A stretch of 45,012 nt of DNA from an uncultured Clostridia bacterium (GTDB lineage Bacteria; Bacillota; Clostridia; Christensenellales; UBA3700). How positions within the stretch are numbered: the first letter of the stretch is position 1; every line of letters starts with the position of its first letter. Both the position numbers and the translations under genes were made by a program. Shown here one piece after another: positions 1 to 8,340 of this stretch. The stretch covers positions 1 through 45,012 of the forward strand of contig CANSGN010000014.1 of NCBI GenBank assembly GCA_947646415.1. Reading direction: 5' to 3'. Under the pieces are notes generated by a model. That model was not told where the DNA came from. It did no database searches and saw only the letters and a list, made by a program, of their open reading frames with translations.

Positions 1-23
1 GGGTTATACCCGTATGTGAAAAA

Positions 24-54
24 CCCCACGTTTAACGTGGGGATATTTATTTTT
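24..54 (+). terminator. Rho-independent terminator of an upstream gene
   Basis: A perfect stem CCCCACG / CGTGGGG with a 5-nt loop is followed by a T-rich run. It ends a transcript entering from the left and insulates the GH29 gene that starts 20 bases later. Confidence 0.8.
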
Positions 55-73
55 TTATAGAAGGGAGAGTTTT

Positions 74-1726
74 ATGAAGTTAAAAAAATTATTAATCGGT
101 TTGGTAGTAGCTATTATGTCGATAAGCTGTGTTATATTGGCTGGATGCCAAGGTAAAATACGCAGTAGGTATGAAACCGTTACAACCAAATACAAAAACG
201 GAGTTACGGATTTTGAACACGGCTGGTCTAATTATAACAACGGCTACGATAAAGATGGCGAAATTGTGGACAAACTACTTGAGTGCCGTCCAAACGAAAG
301 ACAACTTTTACATACTGACAATGAATATTATAACTTTGTACACTTTGGTATGAATACCATGACGGATAAGGAATGGGGTGACGGCACAGAAACAGTAGAT
401 ATGTTCAACCCCGAAAATGTGGATACCGACCAATGGTGCAAGGTGTTTAAAGATAGTGGCAGCAAAGGAGTGATTTTTGCTGTAAAACATCATGATGGTT
501 TTGCTTTGTGGGATACCAAAACAACTGACTTTAACGTTATGAACAGTGGGTATAAACGCGACATTATGCGAATGGTGGCAGAGTCTTGCAAAAAGTACGA
601 TTTGAAATTTGGCGTTTACTTATCGCCTTGGGATATACACGAGCCTAGTTACGGCAAAGCAGGCGGAATAAACGACATAGGCAGCTATAACTACGTTTTT
701 TATAACCAAGTTAAGGAAGTTTTGGGCATTGTGAAAGAAGTTGAAGTGGAACTGTTTGAGTTTTGGTTTGACGGAGCAAGGGCAGACGATGCGGAAGTTG
801 ACGAGGGCTTTGAATATGCTTGGAGTGATATATACGAATTGATAAATGAGCAATTTCCTAAATGCGTAATAGGTAATTGCGGCGATGATGTAAGATGGGT
901 AGGCAATGAGGCAGGTTATGTTCGTGACTCCGAATGGTCTGTGATTTTAACGAGTATACCAGAAGATAAGCAACAGTCGAGTGAAGATGACGCTAAAAGA
1001 TTAGGTTTACACTACGAGTCTACCGATAGGGGGAGCCGTGATATTATAAATGCTGCCAACGAGATAAGCAAAGATTGGCAGGTAAAATATTATCCTGCGG
1101 AATCGGATGTTCGTATACGTTCAAAATGGTTTTGGCACAAAAACGATAAAGTTAAAACAGCAAATCAACTAGCCGATTTGTATTTTACAAATATAGGTAT
1201 GAATTCGCATTTTTTATTGAATGTTGCCCCTAACAATAAAGGAGTAATCGAAAGTAAAGACATCAAGTCTTTGATGGGAATGAAAGAAATTGTGGATAAA
1301 ACAATGGCAAAACAGCTTATGCCAATAAATGTTTTTACAAGTGGTTACAACAGCGACGGCATTGTATTGGTTGATAACTCAAGTGCACCTTGTGCTGTTT
1401 TGAGTGATGGTATTTATGGTACGACTGCTTACACTAGTTACAAATTGCCTGATAACGGATATATGATGGACTTTGTTTTTGACGGCAACCAATCAATAGG
1501 AAGAGTGGATATAAGGGAAGATTTGACTTATTCGCAAAGGATAGAGGCGTTTGAAGTTTGGGCAGTAGTTGGTGGAAAATGGAAGTTAGTTGCGGATAAT
1601 ACAATAGTAGGTAACCGCAAGATTTTTGTACTCAAAAAAGCAGTTAAAACCAATCAAGTTCGTTTTGTGTTCAAACAATCAAGGAGCAATCCTTATATTA
1701 GAGCAATTTCATTTTATGAAAAATAA
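74..1726 (+). CDS. GH29 alpha-L-fucosidase-like lipoprotein
   Basis: Predicted extracytoplasmic glycoside hydrolase that removes alpha-L-fucose from glycans, anchored as a lipoprotein. Residues 1-25 form a signal peptide ending in the lipobox LAGC (Cys25). The GH29 barrel follows: the HHDGF segment (His139-Asp141), the FGVYLSPWD strand near 190-200, and FWFDGA with Asp233 in the position of the GH29 nucleophile. The last ~150 residues resemble a beta-sandwich (F5/8 type C-like) carbohydrate-binding module. A GGGAG ribosome site seven bases upstream supports the start. It is monocistronic, bounded by terminators on both sides. The GH29 assignment is firm from motifs; the substrate is inferred, and GH29 includes enzymes for different fucosyl linkages. 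Its size (550 aa) is normal for the family with an added C-terminal module. Confidence 0.88.
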   Translation: MKLKKLLIGLVVAIMSISCVILAGCQGKIRSRYETVTTKYKNGVTDFEHGWSNYNNGYDKDGEIVDKLLECRPNERQLLHTDNEYYNFVHFGMNTMTDKEWGDGTETVDMFNPENVDTDQWCKVFKDSGSKGVIFAVKHHDGFALWDTKTTDFNVMNSGYKRDIMRMVAESCKKYDLKFGVYLSPWDIHEPSYGKAGGINDIGSYNYVFYNQVKEVLGIVKEVEVELFEFWFDGARADDAEVDEGFEYAWSDIYELINEQFPKCVIGNCGDDVRWVGNEAGYVRDSEWSVILTSIPEDKQQSSEDDAKRLGLHYESTDRGSRDIINAANEISKDWQVKYYPAESDVRIRSKWFWHKNDKVKTANQLADLYFTNIGMNSHFLLNVAPNNKGVIESKDIKSLMGMKEIVDKTMAKQLMPINVFTSGYNSDGIVLVDNSSAPCAVLSDGIYGTTAYTSYKLPDNGYMMDFVFDGNQSIGRVDIREDLTYSQRIEAFEVWAVVGGKWKLVADNTIVGNRKIFVLKKAVKTNQVRFVFKQSRSNPYIRAISFYEK

Positions 1727-1821
1727 TGCTTTTTATATAGTTATTTGATTCACATTTTATAAAATTTCTAAGCCTAAAAATTTCTATATTAAATACAAGA
1801 TTTTTTAAAGGTATTAAAAAT

Positions 1822-1860
1822 AAACACCTTAATCAATAATTTTAGGGTGTTTATTTTTTT
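1822..1860 (+). terminator. Terminator upstream of invertible segment 1
   Basis: The stem AAACACC / GGTGTTT is followed by seven or more T residues. It closes the fucosidase transcript and would also stop reverse-facing or incoming transcription before the invertible promoter segment. A similarly placed hairpin precedes segment 2 at 26137. Confidence 0.75.
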
Positions 1861-1917
1861 GTAAAGTTTAATGTATGAAAAAAATAGTTTTCACTGCAAT
1901 AATCACGTCGAAAATCG
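1861..1917 (+). repeat. Conserved 57-nt block upstream of invertible segment 1
   Basis: This block aligns without gaps to 26175-26231, upstream of the second surface-protein gene; by hand count about 45 of 57 positions match, with the core TTCACTGCAATAATC shared exactly except at its first base region. Both copies sit directly after a terminator hairpin and before an invertible segment. It could be a binding site for an accessory factor or simply the remnant of duplication of the whole cassette. Confidence 0.65.
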
Positions 1918-1959
1918 TGGGTAAATTAAAAACTAAGGCGAAATCAAAGTGTAAAAAAA

Positions 1960-2108
1960 GTACATAGAATATATATAATCTATGTACATTTTTCGTATTT
2001 TTTTATATTAAAGTTTTTACAAAATATTTAGTTTAATATTGACATTACTTTATATTTAATCTTATAATATAATTGATTAAGTACATAGATTATATATATT
2101 CTATGTAC
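1960..2108 (+). promoter_or_regulatory. Invertible promoter segment 1 (inverton), ON orientation
   Basis: Two 28-bp sequences (1960-1987 and 2081-2108) are perfect reverse complements and flank 93 bp. Each repeat is itself a partial palindrome, GTACATAGA - 10 nt - TCTATGTAC, the form of a tyrosine-recombinase crossover site with two binding arms and an asymmetric centre. Between them lies a consensus sigma-A promoter, TTGACA at 2039-2044, 18-nt spacer, TATAAT at 2063-2068, pointing to the surface-protein gene at 2154. Repeat identity stops exactly at the 28-bp boundaries. Inversion would turn the promoter away from the gene. Inversion itself is inferred. Confidence 0.85.
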
Positions 2109-2153
2109 ACCTGTTTCTTTTTAAGAAGAAGTATACTTTAGGAGAAGATAGTT

Positions 2154-5100
2154 ATGCACATGACTCGGAAAAAATCTTATTTGCTTATAGCAATAATTGT
2201 AATGTTAATTGTAGTAATTTCTTGCGGAGTTGCGTCAACTTTTCTTGCACCTAACGAAGTTTTGGCTTTGACAAATACAGATTCTGCAACTAAGGTTGCA
2301 GGTGGTGTAGATATATATGATTCTTCTTCGCAATCTTTTAATAGTTTTGCTATTTATGATTTAAAAAAGAAATTGTTTAATGGCAAAGACCCGTTTAGTT
2401 ATATAAAATCAAGCATAGATACCCAAACTAATGCTTATGTAGTTCCTGCGTCAACAATTAACTCTAATGTGGGAAATGCTACAGGAGGATTGGTATTAAA
2501 TTTTGGCGGATATACATGGATAGTATCTTGCTTAACATTGACTGACACCACCAATTTTGGCAAGGAAGACATTGTTGTAACATTGTATATGGCAGATAAT
2601 TCCAATGTCGGCAGTGTTTATAACTCTAATAGTTCCGCGGTAAAAGGCAATAACGCTTATAGTGCAAGTGAATTAAGACAAAATCTTTTATCCAATTCCG
2701 CTTTTGCACAGTTTTCGGGTGGAAGCTTTGCCACAAAATATTTAGTCCAACCATCTAAAATAAAATATCAATATACTCAGTCTTGGTCAAGATTCGGTAC
2801 TGCTAATTTTTACAATCTTCCAAATGATGCTTTACATAATTTAACAACAGGTTGGAATAGTTCGCCTTTATATGTGCCGGAGGACATTTTACAAGCCCCA
2901 AACGGAGATAACGTTAGATATGACGCATGGGGCAATGATTATATTTGGATTCCTAGTATAACTGAGATTGGTGGTAGCTTTTCGTCGACTGCTTTAAATG
3001 GTTCAATTTGGAGTTTATCACAAAATCAACTAACTTCAAATTCCAATGTTTGGTTACGTTCCGGTAATAGTTATGGCGAAGCCTTAATTCAAGGTAGCAA
3101 TGGCATAAGCAGTGCATTAACTGTTAGTAGCAGCAATTATATAAGACCTGCAATACATATAAATTTAAGCGAAATATTAAGCGGTTTGGAAAATGGAGTG
3201 CAAAATCCTCAAGATTTGCAGACAACATACAACGAAACAGCTCAAACATTAAGTGAAATTGTAAAGTCAAACAAAAACACTGCTTGGTATGACAAAAATC
3301 TTTATGAAACAGATAATGAGTTTATAAAGCTTACTTATCCCGACAGTACTAAAGCATTTGAAAACGCAGGAGAGTATTGGGTAAAAGTAGAGATAAAAGA
3401 GAGTTGGACAAACAAAATAATTGCACTAGTAGAACAAGATGCCGCAAAATATAATTGGACGGAAGCCGAAAAGCAGCAAGTAATAGATTTTAGAAAACCT
3501 AAGTTTTTGGGAACTGCGGATATAAGCGACCCAAATCATACCGAGACAGATACTGAACGTTGGATAAAAATAACTGTAAAAAAGGCGGATATAGATTTTA
3601 GCAATGTCAAGTGGAGTGCGGACAGTTTGGAATACAATGTCACAAAACAGTCCGTAAGCATTGTATCGGGCTTGCCATCATTTTTAAAACCATTATACAT
3701 AGGCGAAACTGAAAAAGACGTGAATATCGGTAATACATTTTACACTGCAAAAGTAATTGGCTTTGAAAGCACAAACAGCAACTACAACATACCTAATACA
3801 ACAGCGGAATTGGAAAGTATACCGCAGTTACAACTTAAATGGAGAATAACAAAAAAGAAGATAAATGTAAGTTGGAAAACGGAAGAAAAGGTAATAAACG
3901 GAATAAACTTAAAGATACCTGTACTAGTAGTGGATAGTAGTTATGAAAGTGCAATAGAGTATAAGTATTACACTGATGCAAATTGCAATACATCTATTAC
4001 GCTAGAAAAAATAGCCGAAGAATATAGTGCAACCCAATCAAAACCATATTGGGTAAAGGCAAGCTTAAAGACAGAAGGGGACTATAACAACACTAATAGT
4101 ATACTTTTGCTAGATGGTAGCGAAGTTATAGAAACAATTTCGTCGTTTAAAGTAGGAGAGGAAAATAACGGAGTAACAGTAAGCCTTGAAACAAGTAAAG
4201 TAACATATAACGGTAGCGAGCAAAGGGCAGTATTCCAAGTAAGTGGCGGACTTAATGCGGATGCTTTGTTGGTAACATATAAAAAGGAAAATGGTGTAGA
4301 AATACCATATATACCAACCGAGGCAGGAAGATACAAGGTAACAGTAAACCTAAAAGATGGCTTGGGTAACTTTGTAATAGTAGGACAAAAAGAGTTTGAC
4401 TATGAGATAGAAAGTTTAAAGATAACAAAACCACAAGCAAATCAAGCAAAAGTATTTAAGGCAAGCGGATTTGAGTTTAGGGATATAACCAACTTACCAA
4501 AAGAATGGGCAAAGTACTTTGATATAAAAGTATTTGATAAAGATAATAACGAGATAGGCAAAGTAAACGGAAGTTGGACATTTGTAGGCGTAAATAAGTA
4601 CCGAATCCAAATACAGTATAAAAACGGAATGAACACCAATAACGGTGGAGAAGTAGACAATGTAGTATGGCAGGACGGAAGTAAAGGGAATTGCCAAGTA
4701 AGCCTTGATATCGAAAAACTAGTGTTGACCATAAACGGATGGCAGGACGGAGAGGAAAACGGAAGAGCAACACTAAAGTCAGACTATACGCAAGAGATAG
4801 AAAAGTATTTTGACTATGTAATAAACGAGTGCAGCGGGGATGAAACAGTAGGCGAGGAGCTTGTAGGAAATGCAACCTTAAAGTACTCAACAAATTACCA
4901 AATAGCGTTAAGGATAAAGAACGAATATAAGGGAAATGTAGTAGTAGAGTATAATGGTCAAAATGTAGAGGAAACAGAGCCATACAAATTTAAAACAAAG
5001 GCAAATCCATTTACAGACGGGAATGGCAGTGACGATGACAACAACGGCACAAGCGGTAAACCGAATGGTGGTAGTAACGGAATGGATGACTTTGTTGAAA

Positions 5101-5597
5101 CAATAAAAAAATTACCTTATTATGTATGGATATTGGTAGGAATAATTTTATTTTTAATCATACTTATAATTGTAATTTTGATATTAAAACGCAATAAAAA
5201 CAAAGGCGCTCCAAAGCAAGCAATGACATACGGAAATTACCCAACAGCTAGCAATGAACAACAACCTGCAAAGGATAACGTAGTAATAAGTAGCGAAACC
5301 TCAAATGACAGTTTCCGCAATGTAAGAGGAACGATTGTCAATAACTACAAAGTAGGATATAAGGATTGGACGTTTGTAATGAAAGAGACTGATATACTTA
5401 ATTTGGATGTATTGGAATCTCCTCAAGATGAAGTAATGTTTTACGCTTTTAAGAAAAACGATTTGAGGAAAGTTAAAAAATTACAAAGTCAAATTGACCA
5501 ATCCGAAAGTAATGTAAAAGCTAATAATTCAAACGATACTTCAACGGCAGAAACACAATTAAATAGCAAAAAGCAAAAAGGTAAAAAGCGTTACTAA
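2154..5597 (+). CDS. Large membrane-anchored surface protein, CLec/DUF6273-like domain
   Basis: Secreted, membrane-anchored protein of 1147 aa. Residues 1-40 are a signal peptide. Residues ~55-341 are homologous to the DGR target protein at 26478, sharing the AGG..DIY/ELW opening, the VGNA segment, WGNDYIWIPS and the WLRSG...RPAIHINLS block (Trp300-Ser341), which resembles the C-type-lectin/DUF6273 fold. The rest to ~970 is beta-rich, Ig-like repeat material (for example VTYNGSEQRAVF). Residues 987-1011 form a transmembrane helix followed by a ~135-residue lysine-rich cytoplasmic tail. AGGAG at 2140-2144 supports the start. Its WLRSG block differs from the DGR template at many non-adenine bases, so it is not a current retrohoming target. 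Transcription depends on the invertible promoter; I see no other promoter between segment and gene. Ligand unknown. Confidence 0.85.
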   Translation: MHMTRKKSYLLIAIIVMLIVVISCGVASTFLAPNEVLALTNTDSATKVAGGVDIYDSSSQSFNSFAIYDLKKKLFNGKDPFSYIKSSIDTQTNAYVVPASTINSNVGNATGGLVLNFGGYTWIVSCLTLTDTTNFGKEDIVVTLYMADNSNVGSVYNSNSSAVKGNNAYSASELRQNLLSNSAFAQFSGGSFATKYLVQPSKIKYQYTQSWSRFGTANFYNLPNDALHNLTTGWNSSPLYVPEDILQAPNGDNVRYDAWGNDYIWIPSITEIGGSFSSTALNGSIWSLSQNQLTSNSNVWLRSGNSYGEALIQGSNGISSALTVSSSNYIRPAIHINLSEILSGLENGVQNPQDLQTTYNETAQTLSEIVKSNKNTAWYDKNLYETDNEFIKLTYPDSTKAFENAGEYWVKVEIKESWTNKIIALVEQDAAKYNWTEAEKQQVIDFRKPKFLGTADISDPNHTETDTERWIKITVKKADIDFSNVKWSADSLEYNVTKQSVSIVSGLPSFLKPLYIGETEKDVNIGNTFYTAKVIGFESTNSNYNIPNTTAELESIPQLQLKWRITKKKINVSWKTEEKVINGINLKIPVLVVDSSYESAIEYKYYTDANCNTSITLEKIAEEYSATQSKPYWVKASLKTEGDYNNTNSILLLDGSEVIETISSFKVGEENNGVTVSLETSKVTYNGSEQRAVFQVSGGLNADALLVTYKKENGVEIPYIPTEAGRYKVTVNLKDGLGNFVIVGQKEFDYEIESLKITKPQANQAKVFKASGFEFRDITNLPKEWAKYFDIKVFDKDNNEIGKVNGSWTFVGVNKYRIQIQYKNGMNTNNGGEVDNVVWQDGSKGNCQVSLDIEKLVLTINGWQDGEENGRATLKSDYTQEIEKYFDYVINECSGDETVGEELVGNATLKYSTNYQIALRIKNEYKGNVVVEYNGQNVEETEPYKFKTKANPFTDGNGSDDDNNGTSGKPNGGSNGMDDFVETIKKLPYYVWILVGIILFLIILIIVILILKRNKNKGAPKQAMTYGNYPTASNEQQPAKDNVVISSETSNDSFRNVRGTIVNNYKVGYKDWTFVMKETDILNLDVLESPQDEVMFYAFKKNDLRKVKKLQSQIDQSESNVKANNSNDTSTAETQLNSKKQKGKKRY

Positions 5598-5600
5598 TTA

Positions 5601-5630
5601 AAAAAGCCATTCAACCGAATGGCTTTTTTG
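5601..5630. terminator. Bidirectional terminator between convergent genes
   Basis: A perfect 12-bp stem AAAAAGCCATTC / GAATGGCTTTTT with a 4-nt loop lies between the convergent genes ending at 5597 and 5634. The A and T runs on either side let it work in both directions. Confidence 0.9.
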
Positions 5631-5633
5631 TTG

Positions 5634-6218
5634 CTAAATAAATCCGTAACTATTTTTTAATGTGTCGTAAAATAAATTTATATGAGGAGGAAAATAAGTG
5701 AAAATAATAAGCAATAACATTGTAATAAATGCGATTATGGCATAAAGATAATAAAATTTCGAGGTGTAATTGTTTGCCATTATTTTAAAACTCGCGATAT
5801 TCATTGCAATAATTATCAATACTGCGATTGAAATATCTACAGCAACAAAGTTTTTTCCTATTATACCTGAATAAGTGTAAAATAAGGTTATCATAATAGG
5901 AATACATAAAATAAGAGGTAAGCTTTTTGCTGTCAAAAATGCTTTGATATTAGGCTTTAAAATAAAATATTCTATTAGGCTAAATATTAAAAAAGGATAA
6001 AAAATTATTTTCCCGTGCTCCCAAACACTTTCATTAGTTGCAAAAAGCCAAGCAATGGCAGGTGTTTTGTTTAGCCATTCAAAAGCAAAATGAAAAACAA
6101 AGGACATAACAATACAAAATATTAAGCCGATTGTTGAACATATTAAAGCTTTTTTAGTAGACACAAATGCAAGTAAGTGAGGGATTTTATTTTGTCCGAT
6201 ATTTTTAAATTTATTCAT
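5634..6218 (-). CDS. DUF6512-like integral membrane protein
   Basis: A 194-aa protein with about five to six hydrophobic segments. The motif NESVWEHGKI after the first helices resembles the DUF6512 family of uncharacterised Firmicute membrane proteins. There is no catalytic or transporter signature that I recognise. It overlaps the upstream 72-codon ORF by eight bases, so the two are probably co-transcribed. Function unknown. Confidence 0.75.
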   Translation of the reverse strand: MNKFKNIGQNKIPHLLAFVSTKKALICSTIGLIFCIVMSFVFHFAFEWLNKTPAIAWLFATNESVWEHGKIIFYPFLIFSLIEYFILKPNIKAFLTAKSLPLILCIPIMITLFYTYSGIIGKNFVAVDISIAVLIIIAMNIASFKIMANNYTSKFYYLYAIIAFITMLLLIIFTYFPPHINLFYDTLKNSYGFI

Positions 6219-6429
6219 TATTTCTATTATCCTTAATTTTAATGTTTAGTTTGCTTGCAAGTACAAAATACTCTTGCCATCTATGCTCACGTATTGGGTA
6301 GTTGCCGCTATCTGTCGCAATTACCAAGCAAGGGGAAATGTTGTTGTAACTGTTAACAAGTATCATTTGTACAGTAGTTGATTGGTTTATTTTCTTTTTT
6401 ACGTTAGAGTGATAGTTAAAGTATGACAT
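6211..6429 (-). CDS. Small hypothetical protein
   Basis: A 72-aa soluble, basic ORF whose 3' end overlaps the DUF6512-like gene by eight bases, suggesting translational coupling. The C-terminal half (PCLVIATDSGNYPIREHRW) looks like a compact alpha/beta domain, but I do not recognise a family. The ribosome site upstream is weak. It is kept because of the coupling and of the non-repetitive, protein-like composition. Confidence 0.5.
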   Translation of the reverse strand: MSYFNYHSNVKKKINQSTTVQMILVNSYNNISPCLVIATDSGNYPIREHRWQEYFVLASKLNIKIKDNRNNE

Positions 6430-6621
6430 AGTTACCGCTTTTTAATATATTTATAAAAATTATAAACAAAACTTCAAATTTATATTCGCAAAATATCATT
6501 CGCAATATTAATATATTGATAAGTATATGTAATTAAACTGCAAAATTAAAAATTTTAAAAATTTTACCTAAAAAAGTGTTGATTTTTTAAAAGTAATATG
6601 CTATTATATATAAGAAATCAA

Positions 6622-6707
6622 GCCGAAGTGGTGGAATGGCAGACGCGCTGGACTCAAAATCCAGTGAGGGCGACCTCGTGCGGGTTCAAGTCCCGCCTTC
6701 GGCACCA
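6622..6707 (+). tRNA. tRNA-Leu (CAA)
   Basis: The acceptor GCCGAAG pairs with CTTCGGC, followed by A and an encoded CCA. Anticodon loop CTCAAAA reads CAA. A long variable arm is present, as expected for leucine tRNA. A terminator follows directly. Confidence 0.95.
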
Positions 6708-7013
6708 TCAAAATGACCTAAGTTAAAAAACTTAGGTCATATTTTTTTTGTGCGAAGACGTGACCGATTGAAATAACGTGACACTCGCAAAAGCTCGTTA
6801 TTCCGTCGCAAGCTCCTTACAAGTCCCGCCTTCGGCACCATCAAAATGACCTAAGTTAAAAAACTTAGGTCATATTTTTTTTGTGCGAAGACGTGACCGA
6901 TTGAAATAACGTGACACTCGCAAAAGCTCGTTATTCCGTCGCAAGCTCCTTACAAGTCCCGCCTTCGGCACCATCAAATGACCTAAGTTGAAAACTTAGG
7001 TCATATTTTTTTT
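6687..7013 (+). repeat. 133-bp tandem repeat containing tRNA-Leu 3' end and terminator (about 2.5 copies)
   Basis: The last 21 bases of the tRNA, the terminator hairpin and ~80 further bases recur at 6820 and, truncated, at 6953, with a period of exactly 133 bp. The full units also contain the dyad AATAACG / CGTTATT (6772-6802). The extra tRNA fragments have only the T-arm 3' side and acceptor end, so they are not functional tRNAs. The arrangement could result from slippage duplication or from repeated site-specific events at a tRNA 3' end. Confidence 0.9.
6713..6750 (+). terminator. tRNA-Leu terminator (first of three copies)
   Basis: A 12-bp stem ATGACCTAAGTT / AACTTAGGTCAT with a short A-rich loop is followed by eight T residues. 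Near-identical copies follow at ~6846-6884 and ~6977-7013 as parts of the tandem repeat; the third has a shorter loop. Confidence 0.9.
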
Positions 7014-7260
7014 AATTATTCCTCATTCACACAGTACTGTATTTGTTATGAGCGTCCTATTATTTTACTTGAGATTAAAAGCCAATTTATTATCTATTTT
7101 GTTGTACTGTAACTATTATGTGGAAAAAATCATATCATATAGTAAGATAAAACTAGCTTTGACATATAATTAAAACTCTTAGAATATTTAAATTGTTACT
7201 ACATATTTAGCTCTTGTCGCGGGGGCTTTATGTAGTAATTTTATTTAGGGGGCAAAAATA

Positions 7261-8034
7261 ATGCTCATACAAAATCAATCGAACATAACCTATAATGAAG
7301 TAATGCCAAGCGGGGAAAAATCTTTAAGGAATGCGGTAAGTAATCTAGTAACTACTGAGGTACTCTCTTATATGATATCTAAAATAATAAGTTGTGATAA
7401 AACTTTCGTTCAAGAGGGGGAAACTGCTTGTAATACTGTAACGATTACCAACAATTCGGCAACCAAGTTGTTTGATAACATTTTTAAAATTCCGCAACTT
7501 AACGGCGCAAGTTTTGTGGAGGGAAGTGTGAAAATAAATGGAATGTCCGTGCCAGATTATGACCCAATAAAAGGATTTACTATCCCTGACTTGAATGCTC
7601 ACGAGACAGTCATTATTGAATATGAAATAAAAGCAACCAATCCATTGAAAACCGAGCAGGCGGCTCACTTTGCTACACTGAATTATAATGTACTAGACCC
7701 TGTAAGAGGTAATGTAAATTATTCCGAAAAAACTGATACGCTTTTGTTAAAAATTATATCCGATAAATTAAGTTTTGTAAAAAGTGTAGATAAATATGTT
7801 GCGGTAAAAGGCGAAAAACTACACTATACCATAAAGATTACCAATATAGGCAATATTACAAAAACCGATATGGTATTTAAAGACCCAATCCCTTACGGTA
7901 CGACTTTTGTTGCAAATAGTGTTAAGGTAAACGGCATAGGTTATTCCGTTTATAATCCTGAAATAGGATTTGCTATCCGCAGCTTGGCGCCTAATGAATT
8001 TATCACAATAGAATTTGATGTGAGGGTAAATTAA
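7261..8034 (+). CDS. DUF11 repeat protein, N-terminal part of a probably split gene
   Basis: A 257-aa protein with two DUF11-type beta-sandwich repeats, about residues 48-155 and 160-257. The repeats share the elements ..FVEGSVKINGMSVPDYDP.. and ..FVANSVKVNGIGYSVYNP... There is no signal peptide. Such repeats occur in surface and spore-outer-layer proteins of Firmicutes. The second repeat stops just after IEFDVRVN, at the point where the first continues with NPLKTEQAAHFATLNY. The missing strand is found in the +1 frame immediately downstream (8036). A one-base change near 8030-8034 would restore one protein of about 326 aa with a Cys-rich tail. RBS AGGGGG lies ten bases upstream. Confidence 0.75.
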   Translation: MLIQNQSNITYNEVMPSGEKSLRNAVSNLVTTEVLSYMISKIISCDKTFVQEGETACNTVTITNNSATKLFDNIFKIPQLNGASFVEGSVKINGMSVPDYDPIKGFTIPDLNAHETVIIEYEIKATNPLKTEQAAHFATLNYNVLDPVRGNVNYSEKTDTLLLKIISDKLSFVKSVDKYVAVKGEKLHYTIKITNIGNITKTDMVFKDPIPYGTTFVANSVKVNGIGYSVYNPEIGFAIRSLAPNEFITIEFDVRVN

Positions 8035-8035
8035 A

Positions 8036-8242
8036 ATGAAAACAATAACAAATATCGCAAGCTTAACACAACTTTCGGGAACTTCGCGAGTTATAACTTA
8101 CAGCAATGAAGTTCAAACGCTAATCAAAACACCTAACACAAACGACAGAGGGACTTATTATATAATCATTTGTGATTGCCCTTGTTGTAGCTGTAATTGT
8201 TGCAACTGCTGTAATTGTAATAATTGTTGTAAATATTATTAA
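8036..8242 (+). CDS. Cys-rich tail ORF (continuation of DUF11 protein)
   Basis: A 68-aa ORF starting one base after the DUF11 stop, in the +1 frame. Residues 1-32 (TITNIASLTQL..ITYSNEVQTLI) align with the last strands of the preceding DUF11 repeat, so they are probably the rest of that domain. Residues 45-68 are dominated by Cys and Asn (CDCPCCSCNCCNCCNCNNCC), with 12 or more cysteines. Such tails could crosslink by disulfides or bind metal. A TGAGGG ribosome site inside the end of the first ORF could allow separate translation. Either the gene is frameshifted (or a base-calling error), or two coupled chains are made. Confidence 0.65.
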   Translation: MKTITNIASLTQLSGTSRVITYSNEVQTLIKTPNTNDRGTYYIIICDCPCCSCNCCNCCNCNNCCKYY

Positions 8243-8305
8243 ATGGTTGTTACATTAAAATGCGTTTCTTGATTTTGTTGTACAAATAAAGCTTTGAAAA
8301 CAAAT

Positions 8306-8340
8306 AAAGCTCGACTGTTTTTGCAGTCGGGCTTTATAAA
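8306..8340 (+). terminator. Terminator after the DUF11/Cys-rich genes
   Basis: An imperfect hairpin AAAGC-T-CGACTG / CAGTCG-G-GCTTT lies downstream of the Cys-rich ORF. The T tract is weak, so confidence is moderate. Confidence 0.6.

Noticed and set aside
1875..1967. 30-codon ORF in the conserved block upstream of segment 1
   Set aside because: The homologous block at 26175 has an early stop and no matching frame, and there is no good ribosome site; conservation is not protein-like.
1960..1987. GTACATAGA...TCTATGTAC as an operator palindrome for a transcription factor
   Set aside because: An operator would not need a second, perfectly inverted copy that preserves the asymmetric centre, nor promoters in opposite orientation at the third locus. 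It remains the main alternative.
3048..3175. WLRSG block of the 2154 gene as a second VR of the same DGR
   Set aside because: It differs from the TR at many non-adenine bases and has no adenine-only pattern; it is an old paralogue.
4477..4983. 168-codon antisense ORF, with several other overlapping antisense frames
   Set aside because: They lie within the coherent 1147-codon surface-protein gene, have no ribosome site, and arise from the T-poor composition of the sense strand.
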